64,000 nt of DNA from positions 558,001 to 622,000 of the forward strand of contig NZ_PVZV01000003.1 in assembly GCF_002995495.1 (NCBI RefSeq), in the 5' to 3' direction. Origin of the DNA: Actinocorallia populi (GTDB taxonomy: Bacteria; Actinomycetota; Actinomycetes; Streptosporangiales; Streptosporangiaceae). Positions 23,593-31,105 of this stretch are shown one piece after another; within the stretch, counting starts at the first letter, position 1; each line of letters starts with the position of its first letter. Made by a program: the position numbers and the translations under genes. Below the pieces are notes generated by a model. That model did not search any database. It worked only from the letters and a program-made list of their open reading frames with translations, and was not told the origin of the DNA.

Positions 23593-24773
23593 CCGCGGCT
23601 CGCCCTGGAGCGCCGGAAGAACCCGCGCCCGGCCGGGTCGCGCACCGCCTCGTTCCCCTCGGTGACGGCCAGCGCCACCCGGCCGACGGCCTGGCTGAAG
23701 GCGTGGCCGGGGTCCTGCTGCACCAGGGGGACGCCGCGGTTGACCGAGGCGGGCACGTCCTGGCTGTGGGGCAGGAGCACGGTCGCGCGGGCGCCGATGA
23801 CCTTCTCGATGTCGGCGACGGAGAGCCCCGCCTTGATGTCGGCGCGGTTGAGCAGGAACGAACGCGCCCCCGGCGGGTAGCCCAGCAGGTCGAGCATGTC
23901 CAGGGTGACCCGCAGGCCCTTGAGCGCGGTCACCTCGGGGACGACCGGCAGCAGGTGCCGGTCGGCGACGTCCATCGCGGCCAGCACGTGCTCGCTGAGC
24001 TGGGACGGGGTGTCGACGACGACGATGTCGAAGCTGCGTTTGAGCATGCCGAGCAGCTCGGTCACCAGCGGCCCGGAGATCTGCTCGGACTCCCCCGGCG
24101 AGACCGGGGCCAGCACCGTCGCCAGCCCCGACTCGTGCCGCACCAGCAGCGACTGCACGCCCGTCTCGTCCATCCGCCCGGCCATCGGCACCGCGTGCAC
24201 GATCGTGCGCTGCGGGCTCAGCCGCAACGTGATCGCCACGTCGCCGAACGCCAGGTCCAGGTCGACCAGGCACACCTCGAGGCCGTCGCGCCCGGCCAGC
24301 GCCACGCCCAGGTTGGTGGCCAGGACGGTCTTGCCGCAGCCGCCCTTGGCCGCGAACATGACGACGATCCTGCCGTCGCGGCCCGGGGACGGCGGCGCCT
24401 CGGGGCGGCCCGTCCGCTGGATGCCGCGGGAGACCTCCCAGCAGCGGCGGCAGGCGTCCATCAGCGCCTGGAAGTCGCGGTCGGGCACCACCTCGCGGAC
24501 ACCGGCCCGCATCGCCTCGGCCATGACGCCGACGTCCACCCGGTCGCGCACCAGCACCACCCCGACCTCGGGGCGGTCGGCGCGGCGGGCGGCGGCGAAG
24601 GCGATCGCGCCGGCCAGTTCGACGTTCGGGCCGATGACCACGACCAGCTCCTCGCGGTCGGCGGCCAGCCGCTCGTCCACGGCCCGCAGGGCGCGCACGA
24701 CGTGGGCGTGCTCGCGGAAACCCGCGGCCAGCCGCCGCGCCGCGGAATCGTCGGGTTCACAGATGACCGGCAT
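23589..24773 (-). CDS. tadZ: TadZ/CpaE-like localisation ATPase
   Basis: 394 aa. An N-terminal atypical receiver-like domain (1-115) is followed by a MinD/ParA-type ATPase with the deviant Walker A KGGCGKT (143-149), a VCLVDLDLAFGD switch segment and IVVVDTPSQLSEHV Walker B region. TadZ proteins set the polar or focal position of Tad machines. The linkage to tadA (4-base overlap) supports the assignment. The C-terminus ends in a basic Arg/Gly-rich tail. AGGAGG sits very close to the ATG, which is tight but seen elsewhere in this operon. Confidence 0.93.
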   Translation of the reverse strand: MPVICEPDDSAARRLAAGFREHAHVVRALRAVDERLAADREELVVVIGPNVELAGAIAFAAARRADRPEVGVVLVRDRVDVGVMAEAMRAGVREVVPDRDFQALMDACRRCWEVSRGIQRTGRPEAPPSPGRDGRIVVMFAAKGGCGKTVLATNLGVALAGRDGLEVCLVDLDLAFGDVAITLRLSPQRTIVHAVPMAGRMDETGVQSLLVRHESGLATVLAPVSPGESEQISGPLVTELLGMLKRSFDIVVVDTPSQLSEHVLAAMDVADRHLLPVVPEVTALKGLRVTLDMLDLLGYPPGARSFLLNRADIKAGLSVADIEKVIGARATVLLPHSQDVPASVNRGVPLVQQDPGHAFSQAVGRVALAVTEGNEAVRDPAGRGFFRRSRASRG

Positions 24774-24785
24774 GCCTCCTCCGCT

Positions 24786-25538
24786 TCACTTGACGATGGT
24801 GAAGTTGCTGATGCCGGGGCTCTTGACGTCGAGCTCCGAGGTCTCGGTCTGCAGGCCCATGTACAGGGCGTTGCCCTCGCCCTCCCCGGTGCCCTGGGTG
24901 GCGCCGAGGATCAGCCGCTCGGCCTGCTCCTGGGTCACCGCGAGGGTGACCAGCGACCGGTCGCCCTTGGGATTCTGCTCGGTGCCGTCGGTGCTGGCCG
25001 GGCCGACCGCCAGCACCGGCACGTCGGACATGAGGATGCGGACGCGCTGCTCGGCGCTCTCGGCGCCGCCGCGGGCCTTGACCTGCCGCAGCGAGATGAA
25101 GATGACCACGCGGCTGCCGGCCTTGGCGTAGCCGGCGACCCGCTGCGGCTCGCCCATCTCGACGGTGAGCGCGATCCTGCCCTCGGGGACGGCGAAGGCC
25201 TGGCTGGCCTCCTTCTCCTCCATCAGCGACCGGGTGATCAGCGCGCCCTCGCCGACCGCGGTGTTGACCACCAGCCCCCGGTGCTCCTCGGTGAGCCGCG
25301 AGAGCGCGTCGTCGGGGACGGCCCCGGCCGGGTAGTTGCGCAGCCGCAGGTAACCGCCGTTCTGCAGCCCGGACACCGCGGTCCCGGCGGGGATGGCGCG
25401 GGCGGCGACCAGCACGCTCACCGGGCGGCTGCGTTCGGCCGCCCGGTCGTCGGCGGCGCGCGCGTAGGCCAGCACGGCCAGGGTTCCCGCGCCCGCCAGC
25501 ACCAGCGCGGCGATGATGGAGAGGAGCCGACGGTTCAT
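24786..25538 (-). CDS. cpaB: CpaB/RcpC-like pilus assembly protein
   Basis: 250 aa. An N-terminal membrane anchor or signal (6-28) is followed by a SAF domain (about 39-105, SVLVAARAIPAGTAV) and an RcpC/CpaB-type beta domain (about 110-250), with ALTVEMGEPQRVAGYAKAGSRVVI as the family signature. In Gram-negatives this protein works with the outer-membrane secretin. Here no secretin exists, so it probably acts in the wall-membrane space. Twelve bases separate it from tadZ. Confidence 0.9.
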   Translation of the reverse strand: MNRRLLSIIAALVLAGAGTLAVLAYARAADDRAAERSRPVSVLVAARAIPAGTAVSGLQNGGYLRLRNYPAGAVPDDALSRLTEEHRGLVVNTAVGEGALITRSLMEEKEASQAFAVPEGRIALTVEMGEPQRVAGYAKAGSRVVIFISLRQVKARGGAESAEQRVRILMSDVPVLAVGPASTDGTEQNPKGDRSLVTLAVTQEQAERLILGATQGTGEGEGNALYMGLQTETSELDVKSPGISNFTIVK

Positions 25539-25556
25539 GCGACCTTCATCCGTTCG

Positions 25557-26723
25557 TCAGCCTGCCAGCTTGAGGCCGCTCAGGCCGTAGTTCCCCTGCC
25601 CGCCGAACGGGCCCTGGACCGTGTCCTTGACGAAGTGCCCGGTCAGGCAGGGGGAGGGGGTGCAGGGCATCGGCCCCTGGCCCAGGGGCGGGTACCGGAA
25701 GCCGAAGCCGAGGAGGGTGAGGTTCACCCCGGTGATGACGAAGGGCGCGAGGCCCACCGTGTGGTAGCGCTCGAACATCAGCAGGGCCGGTTCCGAGCCG
25801 TCGTAGACGGGGACGTAGACGATGCGCGGTTCGGGTGTCGTCCCGAGGACCAGCCCGCGCAGGAACGCGAAGAGGTCGTCCACGGCGACCAGGAGCTGGC
25901 AGCCCGTGGCCAGCAGCCCCGCCGTGATCACCCCGCCCAGCTTCCCCAGGTCGAAGCCGTAGTAGTCGCGGCCGGCCTCCATCTCGTCGATGCAGGTGAC
26001 CCACTGGGGGCCGATGAAGAAGCCGAGGTTGTCGTCGCCGCAGCCGGGGACCTGCTGGGAGAGGGTGACCTCGTCCTCCTCTGGAGGGTTCCAAGGGAAC
26101 TGAGTGGGTTTGGCGGCCACCCTGGCGCCGTTGTCGGTGAGCGTGTTCCAGGCGCACTCCGAGACCATCATCTTGAACGCCTCGGGCACGCGCAGCGCCG
26201 CGCCCCAGGCCACCCGGGCGCAGGCGGCGACCGTGGTGCCGTCCGGTTCCCCCGCCACGGCGCGGGAGAAGACCGCGGGCAGCAGCCGCGAGCCGTCGTC
26301 CTGCCGGGTGCTGGCCTGGATCTCCAGGTAGTCGCCTTCGGCGGGCCGGTCCCCCACGCAGCCCGACAGGTTCGCCGGCGCGGGCAGGCAGTCTCCGAGC
26401 AGGGCGGCGCCGCGCTGCCTCCCGCACATCGGCAGGAGGTCCACCGCCCCGTCGGAGGCGTTGCGCTCGGCGACCGGCCGGGCGGCCGCCAGCAGCAGTT
26501 CGGGCGTGCACGGCTGGGTGCCCGCCTGCCGGGCGCAGGCGGTGACGGCGGCGAGCGCGGCGGCGTCGGCGCCGCTCTGCAGTTCCTCCCGCTCGGCGTA
26601 GATCCGCCCGACGTCGACGACGACGGCCGCCGCGCCGACCAGGATGCCGCCGGTGAGCAGGACGGCGACCAGCGGGGCCATCGAGCCGCGGTCACCGCGC
26701 AGCCGGTCCATCAGTCCTCGCAT
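25557..26723 (-). CDS. TadG-like / TadE-family exported pilus protein
   Basis: 388 aa. The N-terminus (DRGSMAPLVAVLLTGG, membrane helix about 16-38, then VDVGRIYAEREELQSGADAAALAA) is the standard TadG/putative Flp pilus-assembly start. The remaining about 330 residues are extracytoplasmic, Cys-containing (at least ten Cys) and not otherwise recognised. There is no VWA MIDAS, which some TadG proteins have. It is likely a minor pilin or tip component. Its start overlaps tadE by 13 bases, so translation is coupled. Confidence 0.82.
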   Translation of the reverse strand: MRGLMDRLRGDRGSMAPLVAVLLTGGILVGAAAVVVDVGRIYAEREELQSGADAAALAAVTACARQAGTQPCTPELLLAAARPVAERNASDGAVDLLPMCGRQRGAALLGDCLPAPANLSGCVGDRPAEGDYLEIQASTRQDDGSRLLPAVFSRAVAGEPDGTTVAACARVAWGAALRVPEAFKMMVSECAWNTLTDNGARVAAKPTQFPWNPPEEDEVTLSQQVPGCGDDNLGFFIGPQWVTCIDEMEAGRDYYGFDLGKLGGVITAGLLATGCQLLVAVDDLFAFLRGLVLGTTPEPRIVYVPVYDGSEPALLMFERYHTVGLAPFVITGVNLTLLGFGFRYPPLGQGPMPCTPSPCLTGHFVKDTVQGPFGGQGNYGLSGLKLAG

Positions 26724-27118
26724 GGCGCTTCCGCCCGCCCTCCGATGTGCAGTGAGTCCCAGCCGGGGATGAAGCCCACGGCCGCCTCGGACTCGTAGCC
26801 CAGGTCCACCGCCGCGGTGCTCACCCCGCCGCCGTCCACGGGCGCGCACGGCCTGAAGCGCACCGCGCCGGGCGGCAGGTCCCGCTCCAGCAGCCGGCCG
26901 ATGACCTCGCGCCCGGCCGCCGCACGCGCGGCGGGGTTGCCCTCGCTCAGCAGGTAGGTGCGCAGGCCCTGGCGCGCCGCGTTCGTCGCGGTGATCTTCT
27001 GGTTGAGCCAGAGGCCGGTGTCGATCATGCCGAAGACGACGACCAGCAGCACCGGCAGGACCAGCGCGAACTCCACCGCGGCGGCTCCGGCCTCACGTTC
27101 GGGGGGACGCACGTTCAC
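26711..27118 (-). CDS. tadE: TadE-like pseudopilin
   Basis: 135 aa. Its processing-site-like start (REAG followed by AAAVEF, giving Glu at +5 and an aromatic at +6 after Gly) leads into a hydrophobic helix (LVLPVLLVVVFGMID). The ATNAARQGLR segment follows, typical of TadE. These pseudopilins are cleaved by the Tad prepilin peptidase and are needed for pilus assembly. A short exported tail has Cys residues. It lies between the pilin genes and the TadG-like gene. Confidence 0.9.
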   Translation of the reverse strand: MNVRPPEREAGAAAVEFALVLPVLLVVVFGMIDTGLWLNQKITATNAARQGLRTYLLSEGNPAARAAAGREVIGRLLERDLPPGAVRFRPCAPVDGGGVSTAAVDLGYESEAAVGFIPGWDSLHIGGRAEAPCED

Positions 27119-27148
27119 CTCCTGCCGGGATCGTTGCGATGGCCTGGG

Positions 27149-27331
27149 TCACGGCGGTGTCGCCTCGGCGCTCACCTGGCCGGCCCTGCGGTCGACGAGC
27201 CCGTCCAGGCCGTCGCCCAGCGCCCTGGCCGCGCCGATGGCGGCGACCACCAGGAGCGCGCACAGCAGGGCGTATTCGACCGCCGTGGCGCCCCGGTCGC
27301 CCCGGCGGTCCCTCGCTCCGGACGGTGCCAC
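27149..27331 (-). CDS. Second Flp-type pilin (60 aa)
   Basis: A short GTG-initiated gene, 2 bases downstream of the first pilin. After a 14-residue basic leader, Gly14 is followed by ATAVEY, the exact Flp processing motif (Glu+5, Tyr+6), then a hydrophobic helix (ALLCALLVVAAIGAARAL) and an acidic/basic C-terminus. Its leader and helix differ from those of the first pilin, so it may be a minor pilin. It is small enough to be missed by automatic annotation. Confidence 0.85.
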   Translation of the reverse strand: MAPSGARDRRGDRGATAVEYALLCALLVVAAIGAARALGDGLDGLVDRRAGQVSAEATPP

Positions 27332-27333
27332 GA

Positions 27334-27573
27334 TCAGCCGGCGCCCTCGCCCTCGATCGGCTGCGGGTCGTTGATCTGGGTGTTGGCGTCCGTGAAGATG
27401 CCCACGATGGTCTCGCCCAGCGTGGCGACGATCGCGACGATCGCGACCGCGATGAGGGAGACGATGAGCGCGTACTCGACCGCGGTCGCCCCCCGGTCGC
27501 GCGAGGCCGCGTCGCACCGTTCCAGGAGCGTGCGACAGCCCGTCTGCAGCAGGATCACTGCCTGATTGATCAT
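27334..27573 (-). CDS. flp: Flp-type major pilin
   Basis: 79 aa. A 28-residue leader ends in RDRG, followed by ATAVEYALIVSL, the canonical type IVb prepilin motif. The hydrophobic helix (to about residue 55) would form the filament core, and a short polar tail (NDPQPIEGEGAG) the surface. The leader is longer than in most Flp pilins and carries two Cys (TGCRTLLERC). First gene of the minus-strand tad operon, with a long control region upstream. ATG at 27573 with AAGGAA upstream; longer in-frame starts add residues without pilin features. Confidence 0.92.
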   Translation of the reverse strand: MINQAVILLQTGCRTLLERCDAASRDRGATAVEYALIVSLIAVAIVAIVATLGETIVGIFTDANTQINDPQPIEGEGAG

Positions 27574-27686
27574 TCTCGGGGTTCCTTCCGGAAGCCGCCC
27601 GGGCGTTGTCGCCACCCGGACTCCGACAAAGGCCCAGCTTGGAGACTGTCCGGCTTTGGGGAAAGACACCTTTCGGTCTTATGCCA

Positions 27687-27719
27687 TCACCCGAACGGAT
27701 GACATGTCACCCGAAAGGA
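27687..27719. repeat. Direct repeat pair, candidate operator
   Basis: TCACCCGAACGGA (27687-27699) and TCACCCGAAAGGA (27707-27719) differ at one base and are 20 bp apart start to start, about two helical turns. An inverted copy of the core (ACCTTTCGGT, 27668-27677) lies just to the left. The spacing suits side-by-side binding of a dimeric regulator such as the adjacent LuxR protein. Confidence 0.5.
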
Positions 27720-27741
27720 GACCTGTCAGAGACATCGGCCA

Positions 27742-27755
27742 AAGATCATGATCTT
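27742..27755. promoter_or_regulatory. 14-bp perfect palindrome
   Basis: AAGATCATGATCTT reads the same on both strands. It sits between the direct repeats and the LuxR gene, a good position for an operator acting on one or both divergent promoters. Confidence 0.45.
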
Positions 27756-27889
27756 CTGGCGCCATATCACTTTAGCGACAGTTCACAACTACCGATGACC
27801 GGACTGTTCTGAGTGGTGTCAGGTAAACCCGTGGCTTGCGTTGAGCGTCTTTTGTCGGAGAATGGGCCCCGACCCCTGGGAGGTCCGCA

Positions 27890-28558
27890 GTGATGGTGCG
27901 TGTCGTGGTGGCCGACGACCACGCGTTGTGCCGGCTCGGCCTCGCCCGGCTGATCGGCGAGCAGCCCGACCTGGAACTCGCCGCCACCGCGGAGTCGGCC
28001 GCGGAGGCGCTGGACCGGGTGGAGGCCGACCGGCCGGACGTCCTGGTCACCGCGGTCTCGCTGTCCGGCGGGAACGGGCTCGAGCTGACCCGGCGGCTGC
28101 GCGGCGCCGAGCGGCTCGGCGTGGTCGTGCTCGGCGACTCCGAGGCCGAGGACACGCTGTTCCAGGCGATGGAGGCGGGCGCCAGCGCGTTCGTCACCGC
28201 CTCGGCCCCGGTCGCGCAGATGGTCGCGGCGATCCGCCACGCGGCCGTCGCACCCGGCTCGTTCACCGCGGACGGGCTGGTCGAGGCGCTGGAACGCCGG
28301 CGCAGGGACCGCGAACTGCTCACCCCGCGGGAGCGGGAGACGCTGCACCTGCTCATGCAGGGCCTGCCGATCGCCGAGATCGGCCACTACATGAACCTCA
28401 GCCCGCACACCGCCAAGACCTACACCGCCCGCATCTACGACAAGCTCGGCGTCACCAACCGCACCCAGGCGGTCATGACCGCGCTGCGGATGGGCCTGGT
28501 CAGCGCCGGCGCCGGGGGTGCCGGGACCGCCGCCTGCCGCGCCGCGAGACACCGTTGA
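27890..28558 (+). CDS. LuxR-type regulator with degenerate receiver domain (Tad locus, proximal side)
   Basis: 222 aa. The receiver-like domain (1-118) keeps the acidic pair (VVADDH) but has Ala at position 55 where phosphorylation would occur (DVLVTAVSLSGG), and no conserved Lys (ASAFVTAS). The LuxR HTH (about 142-205; LTPRERETLHLL, TAKTYTARIYDKLG) is intact and nearly identical to that of the regulator at 18748-19473. GTG at 27890 has GGGAGG 6 bases upstream. It is divergent from the pilin gene and overlaps the downstream peptidase gene (TTGA). No partner kinase is near. A phosphorylation-independent activator or repressor of the pilus operon is the likely role. Confidence 0.88.
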   Translation: MMVRVVVADDHALCRLGLARLIGEQPDLELAATAESAAEALDRVEADRPDVLVTAVSLSGGNGLELTRRLRGAERLGVVVLGDSEAEDTLFQAMEAGASAFVTASAPVAQMVAAIRHAAVAPGSFTADGLVEALERRRRDRELLTPRERETLHLLMQGLPIAEIGHYMNLSPHTAKTYTARIYDKLGVTNRTQAVMTALRMGLVSAGAGGAGTAACRAARHR

Positions 28559-30060
28559 ACCGCCTGCTCCCGGCGCTGGCCCTGCTCGTCCTGCTCGGCA
28601 CCGCGGCCTGCCAGTCCCGGCCCGCGCCCGCGCTGCCCGAACCGTCCCCCACCGTCGACGAGGCCGCGCTCGAGCGCTTCTACCAGCAGAAACCGCGGTG
28701 GCGGGCGTGCGAGGAGCACCGGGACCTCCGTTGCGCCGACGTCGAGGTTCCGCTGGACTACCTGGACCCGGAGGCCAGGACGCTGCAGATCGCGGTGGCC
28801 CGGCTGAAGGCCTCCGGCTCCCGGCTCGGTTCGCTGCTGGTCAACCCCGGCGGTCCGGGCGTCTCCGGCGTGAAGGCCGCGCACTCCGCGCGCGGCTCCT
28901 TCACCCCCGGGGTGCGGGAGCGCTACGACATCGTGGGCTTCGACCCGCGCGGAGTGGGCCGGAGCAACGGCATCCGGTGCCTGGACGACGACCAGCTCGA
29001 CCGCTACCACGCCACCGACTCCACCCCCGACACCCGGGCGGAGCGGCGGCGCCTGCGCACGATGTCGCGCCGCTACGCCGAGGAGTGCCAGGACAAGGCG
29101 GGCTGGATCCTGCCGCACATGGGCACCGAGAACGTGGCCCGCGACCTCGACGTCCTGCGCGCCGTGCTGGGCGACGACCGGCTGAACTACTACGGGACCT
29201 CCTACGGGACGCAGCTCGGCCAGGTCTACGCGGGGCTCTTCCCCGGCAGGGTCCGCCGGATGGTGCTCGACTCGGTGATCGACTCGGCGTACTGGGCGGG
29301 CGAGGTGCAGGAGAGGCAGCTCCGCGCCCTGGACGAGGAGTTCGACCTGTTCCTCGACAGCTGCGTCCGGCACGGGTGCGCGCTGGGCCGCACCCGCCAG
29401 GAGGCGCGCGCGGCCGTGTGGAGGCTGCTCGGCCGGACCGACGAACGCCCTCTGCGCAGCCCGGACGGCCGGAAGGTGAGCGACACCGACGTCCACACGG
29501 CGTCCGTCCTGCTGGCGATGGAGCCCCGGCTGTGGAGCCAGGGCCGCCGCGCCTTCGCCGAGGCGGCGCGGGGCGAGGGCCGGACGTTCCGGCGGCTCGC
29601 CGACGCCGCGCGGGGACGCTCCCCGCGCGGGATCTACGACTCCAGCATCCCGGCCTGGATGGCGGTCACCTGTCTGGAGACCCCCGAGGACATCCGCCGG
29701 AAGCGGTCCACGGACCGGCAGATCGCCCGGATGGCGGGGAGTTCGCCGGTCTTCGCCGACGTCAACACGACCATCGCGTGCTCGTACTGGAAACCCATAT
29801 CAATACCCCAGAAAGCCATCGAATCACGCGATATCGCACCGATTTTGCTGCTCAACAACACCCGCGATCCACGCACTCCCCTGAAATGGGCAGAAGCAGT
29901 GACAAAACGGTTCACCGGCGCGTTCCTCCTCGTCAACGAGGCGGTGGGGCACGGGGTCTACGGGCGCGGTTCCTGCGTGAACCGCGCCGTGGACGACTAT
30001 CTGACCGGAGGAACGCTCCCCTCCGCCGCGCACTGCTCCGACAGCGGCCCCGACTACTGA
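28555..30060 (+). CDS. TAP-like alpha/beta hydrolase lipoprotein
   Basis: 501 aa. A lipoprotein signal with lipobox LLGTAAC (Cys17) anchors it outside the membrane. Catalytic features are the oxyanion motif NPGGPG, nucleophile elbow GTSYG, the C-terminal TAP-like domain with the Asp segment LLNNTRDPRTP and the His in GHGVYGRGSC. Its closest relative here is the secreted enzyme at 1578-3188. The start is TTG at 28555, which overlaps the regulator's stop (TTGA). That coupling to a Tad-locus regulator suggests a role tied to pilus or envelope, such as trimming exported peptides; this is inference. Around 29800-29900 the base composition drops (ATATCAATACC), unlike its neighbours. Confidence 0.85.
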   Translation: MNRLLPALALLVLLGTAACQSRPAPALPEPSPTVDEAALERFYQQKPRWRACEEHRDLRCADVEVPLDYLDPEARTLQIAVARLKASGSRLGSLLVNPGGPGVSGVKAAHSARGSFTPGVRERYDIVGFDPRGVGRSNGIRCLDDDQLDRYHATDSTPDTRAERRRLRTMSRRYAEECQDKAGWILPHMGTENVARDLDVLRAVLGDDRLNYYGTSYGTQLGQVYAGLFPGRVRRMVLDSVIDSAYWAGEVQERQLRALDEEFDLFLDSCVRHGCALGRTRQEARAAVWRLLGRTDERPLRSPDGRKVSDTDVHTASVLLAMEPRLWSQGRRAFAEAARGEGRTFRRLADAARGRSPRGIYDSSIPAWMAVTCLETPEDIRRKRSTDRQIARMAGSSPVFADVNTTIACSYWKPISIPQKAIESRDIAPILLLNNTRDPRTPLKWAEAVTKRFTGAFLLVNEAVGHGVYGRGSCVNRAVDDYLTGGTLPSAAHCSDSGPDY

Positions 30061-30106
30061 CCGGCCCCGGGTCAACCCGGTGGTGCCGGTGTGTACTTGT
30101 AACCTG

Positions 30107-31048
30107 ATGGACCGGGACAATAGCCGTGAAAAGTTTTACGATTCGCCAATGGAGTGGCTGGAGCGCATCACGAGGTTGCGGCGCTGGACCCGGGGCGGCG
30201 AACGCGACCCCCACAAGGCGCTCCTGCTGCTCTACGCGATCGGGCAGCTGCAGCGCACGGGCTTCAAACCGATCCGCTTCCGCGAGGCCGAGCCCGCGCT
30301 GGACCTGCTCTTCGCCGAGTTCGGGCCGCCGAAGCCCGCGGGCCCGGCCTACCCCTTCCACCACCTGGCCACCGACGGCCTGTGGGAGGTCGCGGCGGCC
30401 GGCGGACGACCCAGCCCCGGACCCGACCGCGACCTGCTGGTCGCCGGCGACGTGCACGGCAGGCTGATGCCGGAGTTCGCCAAGGAGATGCTGGCCGACC
30501 CCGTCCTGCTGTCGCAGATCGTCCGGATCCTGCTGGACACCAACTTCGAGCCCGGACTGCACCTGGACCTGTGCTCGGCGGCCGGGCTCCTGCCCGAGGT
30601 GGCGCAGACCGCCTCGGTCGCCCGGTACCTGGAGGGCCACCTGCCCCGCGCCGAACGCGACCCCACGATCCGGCAGAAGATCCTGGTCGCCTACGACTGC
30701 CGGTGCGCGTTCTGCGGCTACGAGGGCTGGATCGGCAACAGCGTGATCGGCCTCGAGGTGGCGCGGCTGCGCTGGTGGGCCTTCGAGGGGCAGGACGACC
30801 TGACCAACTGCCTGTGCCTGTGCTCGCTGCACCACCGGTTGTTCGACAAGGGCGTGCTGGGCATCGTCCCGTCCGGCAAGATCCTGGTCTCCCGGCACTT
30901 CGTCGGCACCACCGAGGCCTCCCGGCGGATGGTGAACGAGCTGAACGGCAGCACCGCCAGCCCCCCTCAGCCGGGTTTCGCGCGGCCCGACGTCCGCAAC
31001 ATCGACTGGCACACCCGGCAGGTCTTCCGGGGCCCCTCCCGGATCTGA
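30107..31048 (+). CDS. Sulfur-binding-domain HNH protein (ScoMcrA/phosphorothioate-dependent restriction family), altered HNH His
   Basis: About 313 aa. Residues 18-95 match the DNA phosphorothioate sulfur-binding domain: DPHKALLLLYAIGQL, then AYPFHHLATDGLWEV with the Tyr-Pro pocket. The C-terminal HNH region (about 190-255) has zinc-type Cys (CRCAFCG), an Asn and CSLHHRLFDKG. The first His of the HNH motif, usually A-A-H in this family, is Arg here (LEVARLRWW, Arg220). It should recognise sulfur-modified DNA, but cleavage may be lost. Start is uncertain: ATG 30107 is given; GTG 30080 and ATG 30149 (with TACGAT 6-7 bases upstream, a possible leaderless start) are alternatives. Confidence 0.8.
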   Translation: MDRDNSREKFYDSPMEWLERITRLRRWTRGGERDPHKALLLLYAIGQLQRTGFKPIRFREAEPALDLLFAEFGPPKPAGPAYPFHHLATDGLWEVAAAGGRPSPGPDRDLLVAGDVHGRLMPEFAKEMLADPVLLSQIVRILLDTNFEPGLHLDLCSAAGLLPEVAQTASVARYLEGHLPRAERDPTIRQKILVAYDCRCAFCGYEGWIGNSVIGLEVARLRWWAFEGQDDLTNCLCLCSLHHRLFDKGVLGIVPSGKILVSRHFVGTTEASRRMVNELNGSTASPPQPGFARPDVRNIDWHTRQVFRGPSRI

Positions 31049-31105
31049 ACGCCCGGACGGCGCCGCGCGTCATACCTTGAGCGCACGAAGGGCGGAATGT
31101 GAAAC

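Larger units (their letters stand above)
27574..27889. promoter_or_regulatory. Divergent control region between flp/tad operon and LuxR regulator
   Basis: 316 bp without a gene. It must hold the promoters of the leftward tad operon and the rightward regulator gene. It is AT-richer than average. It contains a direct repeat with 20-bp period (27687-27719), the 10-bp palindrome TGACATGTCA between the repeats (27700-27709), and a 14-bp palindrome (27742-27755). GGGAGG of the regulator gene lies at its right end. Confidence 0.6.

Noticed and set aside
23703-26798. Long open frame (about 1000 codons) on the plus strand across the Tad genes
   Set aside because: It is antisense to tadZ, cpaB and the TadG-like gene. 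Its product is Gly/Arg/Ala/Asp-rich with no domain, the usual shadow of high-GC third-position bias.
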